Positions 53,614-62,700 of a stretch of DNA of 64,000 bases are shown piece after piece. The notes beneath the pieces were generated by a model. The model saw only the letters and a list, made by a program, of their open reading frames with translations. It was not told the origin of the DNA and did not search any database. The DNA lies in assembly GCA_958009055.1 (NCBI GenBank), contig OY253651.1, forward strand, positions 1,054,001-1,118,000, in the 5' to 3' direction. Source of the stretch: Choricystis sp. odSpoLacu1 (taxonomy: Eukaryota > Chlorophyta > Trebouxiophyceae). How positions within the stretch are numbered: the first letter of the stretch is position 1; the number at the start of each line of letters is the position of its first letter. The position numbers were made by a program, and so were the translations under genes.

Positions 53614-55395
53614 ATGCGGCCTCACCACGCCGCGCTGGCCGTGTTGACCGCGCTCGCGGCACGCGCGGCGCCAGCGTGCGCCATCGACGACGGTGCGTGG
53701 AGAGGGCGGCAGCAGCCTGCGGGTGGCGGTTGGCGAACGACTGAAGAGGGCGGCTTGTCGGGCAGGGGTGGCGGAGGCACAGGCGGTGGCGGGCGGTGGC
53801 GGAGCGCGACGCGTTTTTTTCGACCGCCCCCCATCCCGCCCACCCGCCCCAGCACAGCCCGCCTGCACGCCCTCATCATCGCGGGCTCGTCCGGGTACGG
53901 CAACTACCGCCACCAGGCGGACGCTGCGCACGCCTACCACGTGCTGCGGGCGCATGGAGTGCCGAGCGACAACATGATTCTCATGTCGGCTGATGACGCT
54001 GGAAACGCGAAATACAACCCTTTCCCTGGCAGCCTGTACAACGCGCCGCCTCCCTCCACCGACGTGCGGGCGGGCGCCCCCGTCGACTACAGCGGGGACG
54101 ATGTGAATGCCGCCACCTTTCTGGCCGTGTTGCTGGGCGACAGTGAAGGTGCTGCCAAGCTTGCGCCGAACAGCACACGCCACGTGGTGACCTCAGACGC
54201 GTCCTCCCACCTCTTCGTCTTCTACGTCGACCACGGCGCCCCTGGCCTGCTGGGCATGCCGTTTGGGCCGCCCTTGTTTGCGCCGGATCTGGCGGCCGCG
54301 CTCGGCAACATGACGGCGCGCCGCGACGCGGTGCGTGCCGGCGGCGGCGGCCTCTGGACCGCGGCGCGCCGGTGGCTGGCGCCGCGCGGAATAGCCGCCC
54401 ACAGGCACCACGGTGGTGCGGTGGCCCCAGGCACCGCCACGTTTGACGAGGCGGTCGTGTTCATTGAAGCGTGTGAATCTGGGTCCATGTTTGACGGCTT
54501 CCTGCCGCCCCTGCCGCCCCCCCGGCGGGCGGAGGGCGACTCCGTTGCCGCCGAGCCGCCAGTGCGGCCGACGCCGACTCCGTCCCACATCGGGGACGGC
54601 GTCTTTGTCCTCACCGCTGCCAACAACCACGAGAGCTCGTGGGGCACCTACTGCCCCACCCCTGACGCGTCCGACCCCGCGCTGGACGCGTTTCAAACGT
54701 GCCTGGGCGATCTGTTCGCCGTGTCCTGGATGGAGGAAGCGGACCGCATGCTCAGTGAACACGCGCCGTCGCGCCTGTCGCACGAAACGCTGCGCTCCCT
54801 CTTTGCCCACGTGCGCGCCGCCACCTCCCGCAACCACACCTACGACATGGGGTCCCACGTGCACGGGTTTGGGGATGCGACCCTGGAGAGTGAGCCGGTG
54901 GACGACTTCATTGGAGAGCCCGTGGCGCCGGCGGAAGGAGATGGCGCGTCGGCTGCTGTTGCCCGCACCTCCGATGGTGGCCATTCCAGCACCCCACCCC
55001 CTCGCCGCCACCACCACACGCTGCCCGCCGCCGATGCAGACACCCTGCACGCCCGCCTGGCCGCGGCGGCCGGCGACGCGGACGCGGCGGCCGACCTGGC
55101 CGCGCGCGCGGCCGCGGCGGCGGCGGCCGACGCTATCATCGCAGCAGTGGGGGCGCCGCCCACACCCTCCCTCACCGCCCGCCCGCCCGGCAGCCCCGCC
55201 GTCGCCGACTGGGGCTGCCTGCGCGCCGCGGTGGGGGCGTGGGAGGACGAGTGTGGGGTGCGTGTGTCGCGCCACGTCACGCGCGTCGGGCGCGCGCTCG
55301 CGGCCGCCTGCAACACCGGCGCCGGCGCGGACGCCGTCGTGGACGCAGTGGTGGCTGCGTGTGGTGACGGCCTCGTGAACCATGCCACAACGTGA
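53614..55395 (+). CDS. LGMN: Legumain / vacuolar processing enzyme (peptidase C13)
   Basis: Asparaginyl endopeptidase of vacuoles or the secretory path. Exons: 53614..53692 and 53858..55395, 538 residues. A signal peptide is visible (HHAALAVLTALAARAAPACA). The catalytic His is in FVFYVDHGAPGLLGMP (about 150) and the catalytic Cys in VVFIEACESGSMFDG (about 231). ALIIAGSSGYGNYRHQADAAHAY and TAANNHESSWGTYCP are further family blocks. A C-terminal prodomain-like helical region carries Cys residues (WGCLRAAVGAWEDECG). An Ala-rich His/Pro linker (RRHHHTLP) splits the two parts. The acceptor used is CACAG at 53857, since the earlier CCAG would shift the frame. Confidence 0.95.
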   Translation: MRPHHAALAVLTALAARAAPACAIDDGAWRGRQQPAGGGWRTTEEGGLSGRGGGGTGGGGRWRSATRFFRPPPIPPTRPSTARLHALIIAGSSGYGNYRHQADAAHAYHVLRAHGVPSDNMILMSADDAGNAKYNPFPGSLYNAPPPSTDVRAGAPVDYSGDDVNAATFLAVLLGDSEGAAKLAPNSTRHVVTSDASSHLFVFYVDHGAPGLLGMPFGPPLFAPDLAAALGNMTARRDAVRAGGGGLWTAARRWLAPRGIAAHRHHGGAVAPGTATFDEAVVFIEACESGSMFDGFLPPLPPPRRAEGDSVAAEPPVRPTPTPSHIGDGVFVLTAANNHESSWGTYCPTPDASDPALDAFQTCLGDLFAVSWMEEADRMLSEHAPSRLSHETLRSLFAHVRAATSRNHTYDMGSHVHGFGDATLESEPVDDFIGEPVAPAEGDGASAAVARTSDGGHSSTPPPRRHHHTLPAADADTLHARLAAAAGDADAAADLAARAAAAAAADAIIAAVGAPPTPSLTARPPGSPAVADWGCLRAAVGAWEDECGVRVSRHVTRVGRALAAACNTGAGADAVVDAVVAACGDGLVNHATT

Positions 55396-55474
55396 AAAAA
55401 ACATGTTTTTTTTTTGTTCGTTTTCTTTTGTAACAAAACTGTTCGCGCGATTTCCCCCCCCCCCCCCCCCCAAT

Positions 55475-56486
55475 CTAAATCTCGTCGTCCGACCCAAACT
55501 CCACCTCAATGGGCGGAAAGTCCCCCACCGTCACGGCGGTCGGCCTCACAAACGCGCCGTGGGAGGGCGCACACTCAAACAGCCGGTCGCCGTTGGGCGC
55601 ACACCCATCGTTGCGCCCCAGCGGTTCATCATACTCCACCCCCGCCCACCACCCGGGCGGCAGGGAGGGCACGTCCCGCCCCACATACCGCACCGTGCCG
55701 CGGCGGCCGCCGGGCACGACCTCGCACCGCGCGCCGACGGTGAGAGCGGAGGCGTCCGCGGCGTGTGCGTCGACGTCACCGCCCGACGCCGCTGATCTAA
55801 ACGGGGGCGGCAGCGGCTCGCCCCGCCTCGCCGCCAGCTCGCGCGCGGGCGTCCAGTCGGGGTCGATGGCTCGCTTGGCGGCGGCGTACTTGCGGAACGT
55901 GTCGGCCCGCGCGTTGTACGCTTCGTCCGACATTTCATATTTCTCCACCTTGGACGTGTCCTCCAGCCACCCGGTGCACGCCAGGGAGTGTGGGTTGACG
56001 TCCACGACGACCAGGGTGCCGCCATCAGACGGCGAGTGGTAGCCGAGGGGGCAGGTGTCGTCGTCGAGGTCGCACAGGAAGGCGCCGTCGGGGGAGAGCA
56101 GCGACAGGCGGGCGTCACAGGCGGCGGTGCCGGTGTGGGTGGCCAGCTTGTCTTTGAGGGCGGCGATGGTCATCTGATGTGTGGGTGGTGTGGGTGGGTG
56201 GGTGGGTGTCGGGCTTGGTCGCGCCCCGTCGACTGCCCTGAAGCATCTGAAGCGAAAAGACGAGGGCGCCCCCCTCCTCTTCCCTCGTCCGCCCCCCCCC
56301 CCCCCCCCCCCACAGCCTACTCACGTGCATGTCCAGCCTCAGCTCCGCAAACCTGGCTTTCAGCGAGGCGTGGCGCACGTGCAGCAGCACGGTGTTGGGC
56401 GCGCGCACCACGCCGCCCGCTTCCCCCGGGGCGGTCACATAGGCGCGCAGGGCGGCCAGGTCGGGGGGCAGGGAGCGGGATGCCAT
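55475..56486 (-). CDS. TBCB: Tubulin-folding cofactor B (ubiquitin-like + CAP-Gly)
   Basis: Alpha-tubulin folding chaperone. Exons: 56325..56486 and 55475..56173, 286 residues. The N-terminal ubiquitin-like domain continues across the exon join (MTIAALKDKLATHTGTAA, RLSLLSPDG). The middle has EKYEMSDEAYNARADTFRKYAAAKRA. The CAP-Gly domain near 200-265 has GARCEVVPGGRRGTVRYVG and PPGWWAGVEYDEPLGRNDG. The protein ends with the family-typical DDEI. It lies 78 bases from the legumain stop, separated by a C16 run, tail to tail. Confidence 0.96.
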
Positions 56487-56664
56487 CTCTGTGTGTGTGC
56501 GTGACGAGAGCGCGTTTTGGGAGGGAGCCGGAGGGCGCTCAGCTCACACCCATCGACCGAGGGTTGTGTCGAGCATTTTTGTTTCGTCTCACTCTCGCTA
56601 CGCACTTCTTTCTGTTTGCACAGACTCCCGCCCTCCCTCCGCTCTCTCCCTCCTCGATAGCCCC

Positions 56665-59600
56665 ATGGACTCCAGGGACTTGGCCTTCAAGTCTGCGTGG
56701 ACGCCGGCCGGCGCCACGGTGAGTGTGTGGGGATGCGTTGCACGGCGGGGGCAGGCAGACGACGCGTGTGTGCGGCGCTGGCGCTGCCCTCCCTCGGCCC
56801 CCCCGCTCTCCCGTCTGTCCACCTAGGAGGGGCAGCAGGCGGCCCCTCCCTGGGCGCCAGGGCACGGAGACTGGGGGGTGGGGAGGACCCGCCGTTTTTT
56901 CTGCGCGTGTCAGCCGTCTCTGTGGGCGATGCCGCGTCGGTCGCAGCGTGACGCTCTTCACCTGCTTTGCTCCCCCACCCCCACCCCCACCCAACAGCAG
57001 CCACAGCCGCCATCGCCTGCACCGACTGAGCCCGATCCCGCTCTGCCCGGCTGGGGCGGCGGCGGGGAGGACAGGTGGCGAGGCGACCGGTGGCGCGACG
57101 AGGCGGGAGGGTGAGTTGGGAGAGGGAGGGCAGGCCGGTGACGGCGACTGTGTGTGCGCGTGTTGCCCCGCCGCTCTGCGTCCTCTGTGCCTCGGCCGCG
57201 TGCTCTGCCTCCCTGTGCCCATGGTGCTGCACTCGTGCTGCCACGCTGCATTGGTGGGGGTGCAGCACGCGGCGAGGGGAGGGGGCGCCCTCCCCTCCGA
57301 GATCGACCTTCTCATTCCGCGCCGGCGGGGTGGTGGCAGACCGCCCCCCCACGGCCGCGCCCCTGCTTCGCACACACACGCACACTCGCTTTCATTCCAC
57401 CCACTCTCACCCCCCCACAGCACAAAATGGCCGGCCCGCGCCCCTGCCACCCGCTGGGGCGGCGACGCCGCAGCCCCAGCCCCCCCCCCGCGCGACAGGT
57501 GGGGCGGCGCCGACGACTACGGCACGCGGTGGGGCGGGCGAGCTGGTCGCTCTGCCCTGCTGGACCCGGCGCCTGGTGGCGGCGGGATTGAAGGCCCGCC
57601 CCCGCCGCGCGCGTTTGGCGCGCCGCGCGGGCGCGGCCGCTCGACAGAGCGAGACGGCGCGCTCGCCGGCGGCGGCGGCCGGGGCGCCCCCTCGCGGTGG
57701 GGCGTGACGTCGCCCGACCCGGGCGCCGCCACGGGCGGCTACGCGAGTGGGCACGGCGACCGCAACTCTTATTCGGCGTCGGCCGACCGTTTCGCACGCC
57801 GCGCCCCCCCCCCCCCTCGGCTCCGCCACCGCCGCCTCCACCTACACCAAGCGCCAAGCAGTGGCCATCTACCGCGCCATGGACCGGGCGGGCAGGCTGG
57901 GGGCGCCGCGCGGGTTGGCGGAGAATGCTGATCCGTCACTCCTTGCTGGCCCGGACAACCCGGACGCGCTGGACGTGCTGGCGGGCGTGCATGTCGCAGG
58001 CAAGGGCGTGCCCGCGGTCGACCCAGCCAACGGCGGGGGTGGCGAGTCGGACGGTCCCGGCACGCCGCGCCCGGCCGGGCGGTCGCCGCCCGCAGCGCCG
58101 GGGGGCGCGCCCGCGGGCGACCCACCCTCGGACGCCGAGTCGGATGAACCCGAGTGGGCGTCTGAGCCCCTGCCCGCGGCGGGTGGCGACGCGTTGGACC
58201 TGGCGTCCGCGACTGCTGCGGCGGTGGCGGTGCTGCCGCCCTCCCCCGCTGCACTCGCAGCGTCGGCGTCCGCCCCCGCCTCCGACGACGAGTGGGAGTA
58301 CTCCGACCCCGCAGGCCGAGTTCAGGGCCCCTTCACCCGGGCCGACCTGGCAGACTGGTATGCGGGAGGGTTCTTCCCCGCGGATTTACCCACCCGGCGC
58401 GCGGGGGCGCGCGGCGCGTGGCGTGCGGTGGGCGACCTTCTCGCCGAGTGGGCGGCGTCGGGGCTGGTGCCGGCGTCAGCCGCGCCTGGCGCTGAGGCTG
58501 CTGGCGCAGTCACCGCCACCCTGACGGCGGCGTCGCTGGAGGCGGACCTTCTGGCGGCTGCCGACGCGGCCGCCGCGGTCGCGGCGGCCGTGGCGGTCGA
58601 CCCCGCCTGGTCCGCCCCCGCCCCCGCCGTCACCGAGCCCGGGTGGCACTCGGTGGGGGACGCGGCCGAAGTCGGCATCGGCGCCCTGGCGTCGCCGTGG
58701 ACGAGTGAGCCGTCGGCTGGGGACGCGGCGACCGCGCCGCCCCCTGTGGCCACCGCGGTGAGTGCGCCCCGGCCGCCGTCTCCTCCTCCGCTGCACACGG
58801 CGCCCTCTTCGAGCACCGCCAAAGGCGCCGCCATCACGGAGCTGGGCGCCGTGCGTGCCGCCAAGGCGGCCGCCCCCAAGCCCGCGCCCTGGGCGGCAGC
58901 TGCCACCGCGCGCGCGCCCGCGGGCAAGTCGCTGGCCGAGATTCAAGCCGAGGAAGCGGCTGCCGCCAAGTCGCGCCCTGGGGCGGTTGGGCGTGGTGGT
59001 GTCGGTGGCCCGTCGGGCGGGTGGGCGCGTGCGGCGGCTGGTCCCTCCACGTCAGGCCCCGCAGCCTCTGGAGAGCTGTACGACGGCACTGGGTCCCTCA
59101 CGACCGCCCCCCGGGCCCCGTCCCTGGGGGACGCGCTGGCCGGGTCCAAGCTGGTGGCGTCCAGGGCGCCCCCCCCCGCGTGGGGGGGGGCGGGCGCGCC
59201 GCCGCCGCCGCCCGTGTCCGACGATGGCTGCGCGCTCGAAAAGCGGGCCTCCGCCAAGGAGCGCGCCGCCGCCCGCGCTGAAGCGGCACGCGTCGAACTG
59301 GACAGGCAGCGTGCTGCTGCCGCCGCCATCAAGGCGGCGCTGGCGGCGGAGAAGGGTGGCAAAAAGGGGGACAAGGCGGCCGCGCCCGCGCCCGCGCCCA
59401 CATCAGCCTGGGCTGCTGGCGGCAAGCTGGCTGCCACCGCCACCGGCTCCGACGGCGGCGGCGAAGAGGACGAGGGCGGCTTCTGGGACTACGCGCCAGG
59501 CGGCGTGGGGCGCGCCCCCGCGGCCGCGCCGACGCGGGGTGAAACCGCGCGCCGCCTGCCGCCGCCGGGCGCGTGGGCGGCGGCCGCCGCGCCGCCGCCG

Positions 59601-60209
59601 GGCGCCGTGTCCAAAGCGCCCGCCCCCACCGACTGGCCTACGACGAGTGCGACTCGGCAGGCGGCGGCGGCGCCTGCACCGCCCGCGCGCACGGCAGCCG
59701 CGCCGCCGAAGCAGCGCGCCGCCCCCGCCGCGCCCCCCTCGGCCCCCGCGCCCGCCGCCGCCGACAATGACGACGACGTGGACGGCGTGCCCATGTCCCC
59801 CGAGTTTGAAGCCTGGTGCGGCGACCAGATGGCCGCACTGACCGGCACACGCTCGCTGCGCCTGCCCCGCCTCCTCATGGCGGTCGCCTCCAACACCGAG
59901 GTCACGGACACCATCACCCTGTATCTGGAGTCCAGACCGGCCGTGTCCTCGTTTGCGGCGGAGTTCATTCGGCGCAAGTGTGCTGAGCTGGCGGCGGCCG
60001 AGGACGCAGCCGCGGCGGGCACCTCGCGCAAAGCGCGCCGCCGGCGGGCGGCGGCCGCCGCCAAAGCGGCCAACGGGGGAGGGGGCGACGAGCCTGAAGG
60101 CGAGTGGGCGGCCGCCACCGCGAGAGGAGGGGCGAAAGCGGCCGCAGTGAAGCCGGCCAAGGCGCTGCCCGCGCGCAAGTCGGGGTTTGCCGCGCTGGCG
60201 TCCCGGTGA
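56665..60209 (+). CDS. GYF-domain protein (EXA1/GIGYF-like), frame broken at a C-run
   Basis: GYF proteins bind Pro-rich ligands and take part in translational repression and mRNA quality control. Exons: 56665..56718, 56998..57110 and 57421..60209, about 980 residues. The N-terminal third is Trp/Gly/Arg-rich (RWGGADDYGTRWGGR). STYTKRQAVAIYRAMDRAG resembles the eIF4E/4EHP-binding neighbourhood of GIGYF. The GYF domain is near 345-395 (DDEWEYSDPAGRVQGPFTRADLADWYAGGFFPADL). A charged coiled coil (AKERAAARAEAARVELDRQRA) and a conserved C-terminal block (SPEFEAWCGDQMAAL, TLYLESRPAVSSFAAEFIRRK) follow. One C too many lies in C13 at 57804..57816. Confidence 0.85.
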
Positions 60210-60336
60210 GAGGGAGGGAAGGAGTGAATGGGGCTTGCGTGTGTTTGATTGCAAAGCACGTGTGCGTGTGTGTCTTGTCTGGACGCAAACACAAAACAAC
60301 AACAGAAAAACAGAAAAAAAAAACACAAAAAAACAA

Positions 60337-60803
60337 TCACGTCACCGCCGCCGCGTCAAACGCGGCGCCATCAGCCGCCAGCGCCAGCAAACACCGCGCG
60401 CTACCACCCACGCTCAGGCCGACACCGCCCCCGCCCCCCGGCACTGACGTGGCCAGGGCCAGGGCGGCGCGCAGGGTGTGCGCGTCGCGCGCGCGCACGC
60501 GCACGACCGCGGCCGCGCGCGCCGCGTCCACTCTGACCACGGTCACGCCCAGCCGGGGGGCGCCCACCGGGCCCACCAGCTGGCGCAGGGACGCATCCAC
60601 GATGGCGGCCGCCAGGGCGGGGGTGAGGGTGGGGGGGGTGGGGGCGTGGAAGGCGCTGTGGGGAGAGAGAGGGTGGGTGAGACGAGTGTGCCGGACGCAT
60701 TGGGCGGAGCAGGCGGCCGCCTCGAAAGCCTGTCCCCTCTCTTTCGTCTCTTCACACGCACTCACAAGTGCACGCTGACGTAGCAGTCGGGCAGCGCCAG
60801 CAT
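60337..60803 (-). CDS. Putative POP5/RPP14-type RNase P/MRP subunit
   Basis: Small protein of 118 residues. Exons: 60766..60803 and 60337..60655, joined in phase. MLALPDCYVSVHF resembles the first strand of the family. A long helix (TPALAAAIVDASLRQLVGPVGAP) is followed by two strands (RLGVTVVRVD, AAVVRVRARDAHTLRAALALAT). This beta-alpha-beta-beta order and length fit POP5/RPP14. The assignment is by pattern and size, not by a diagnostic motif. An unrelated small protein remains possible. Confidence 0.5.
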
Positions 60804-61053
60804 GGTGGTGCGCTGGGGAGGGCACCCCATTTGGGGCCGGCGCACGCTCGTGTGCTGCGTTTTGTGTTTTTGTTTTCGGTTTTGTTTTCCGACTCTGCCC
60901 GCCCACACCCCTCCCAACCCAAACAAAGAAGAGAAAATGTGTCATCACACACACGCGCGCACACAAGGCACACGAAAAGTGAAAGAAAAAACGAGCGGCA
61001 CGTCTTTTTTGTGTGCGTGTGTTGGAAAAAAACCCGTCTGTCCCCTCCCCTCG

Positions 61054-62368
61054 TCACCCGGTCTCCATCTTGAGCATCCACGTGCGGTAGTCCACCATGA
61101 ACCTGGCCAGGAACGCCTCAATGTGGAACACGGGTTTGGAGCCTTCCGCCAAGCGGGCGTCGTACACAGCGGCCGCGGCAGCGACAGCCGGCTTCAACTG
61201 TTCATCCAGCCGCGGCAGCAGCGCCCCCACAATCGACCGCAGCAGCACGTCCGCGGGGACACAGTTGACCAGCAGCTCGTACAGCTTGCCGCGCGCCACG
61301 TAGAGGGATTTGGGGGACTGTTCGCGCAGGACGCCGGCCACCAACTCAGAGACGTAGCGCTCCCAGTCGGGGGGCGGGGGGGACGCGTCCGCGGCAAACG
61401 GGTACCCCTCCACCCGGGCCGCCTGCAGGGCCAGCAGGGCGCGGCGCGCGTTGCCGGAGGACGTGGACGCGATGCGGGCGGCGAGGGGGGGGGGGGACGT
61501 CGAGCCCCTCTGCGCGGCCGACGGAGGTGACGAGGGCAGCGATCGCGCCCGCGCTCGGCGCGGGCACGCGCACGCACAGGCAGCGCGACCGCAGGGGCTC
61601 GATGACGCGGGACAGGGACGAGGCAGCCAGCAGGAGGCGACACCTAGAGCCATACTTCTCCATGGTGCGGCGGAGGGCGGCTTGAGCGTCGCGCGAGAGG
61701 CGGTCGACCTCGTGCAGCACCACGACCTTGTATCCCCCCCGCTTCCCCGTCACCGCGTCCACTGGCCTCGCGCGCGCCATGTCCTTGATGATTTCTTGCA
61801 CCACGTAGCGGTCGTGCACGCCCGCGTCCGCGGGGCAGAGCTCGACGTGGTGGTTGGAGGAGGCGGTGGTGAGTTCCAGCTCAACCGTGCGGGAGGGAGT
61901 CACCACTTTCCAGGGCGTCGTCTCCACTTTGACGCGGTCGGCGCCCGGGCCAAACACTTCGCGCAGGGTGGCTTTGACGAGGGTGGTCTTGCCCGCGCCC
62001 GGGGGGCCGTAGAAGAGGGTGTGGGGGCAGTCGCCGGTGGCGACCTGTGTGTGGGTTGAAAAAACGCGTCGACGTTTGGAAAATCGTGTGCTTCTGTCCC
62101 CCCTCTCTCCCCCTCTCCCGCCACACCCACTCTCTCACCATCTTCTGCATGGACGAGCCCAGGTCGGCGTGCAGAGTCAGTTTGTCCAGGTGGGACGGAC
62201 GGTGCTGTTGTGTGTTTTGAAAAAGGGGGTCGGCATTCATTTCGCGCCCATCGCGTGTTTTTTTTGTGTGTGTTGGCCGCCGCGCCTCCGACGGCTCGTC
62301 TCACGTGCACAAACGCCGGCGTTCGCACACCAACACACTCGCTCGCTCACCTTGTCGGCCCACAGCAT
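61054..62368 (-). CDS. RFC3: Replication factor C subunit 3 (clamp loader), frame broken at a C-run
   Basis: Clamp-loader small subunit that helps place PCNA on DNA. Exons: 62351..62368, 62139..62204 and 61054..62044, about 357 residues. It starts MLWADK/HRPSHLDKLTLH. Walker A is YGPPGAGKTT (41-48). VKVETTPWKV, NHHVELCPADAGVHDRYVVQEIIKDMA, VLHEVDRLSRDAQAALRRTMEKY and IEPLRSRCLCVRVPAPS are all subunit-3-specific. The C-terminal collar domain has GKLYELLVNCVPADVLLRSIV. The break is a sense-strand C12 (plus-strand G12 at 61485..61496) between GLDVPPP and LAARIASTSSGNARRALLAL; one C must be removed. Confidence 0.93.
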
Positions 62369-62700
62369 GGTGGCGTTGGTCGTGGAAGAGGGCAGGGGGC
62401 GCGCGATTGATGCGAGACGCAAACAAAGAGTCTGCGCCGCTGAACCTAAGCTCCTGGCCACCAGTGGGCGGGCTTGACAAGCTGCTCGCACAGCAGGCGC
62501 GTGGGTGGGTGGGAGCTGTCGCGCGCGCGGCAGCGAAAGCGAGTAGTTGTGTGTTTGTTTCTCAGAAGAGCGATTGCCACTCCTCGCTCGCGCCATTCGA
62601 CGGCAGAGCAGTCGGCCGGGATCACCGACGTGTGCCCGCGGCCCCTCCGCCTGCGCACAGCCATAACCTCACCCCTTCACCGCCGGCGCACCGTCCCTCA
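62369..62700. promoter_or_regulatory. Divergent spacer between RFC3 and FAD synthase
   Basis: 332 bases between opposite start codons. No core promoter element was recognised. A CTCGCTCGCGCC-type stretch is near 62583. Confidence 0.35.
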
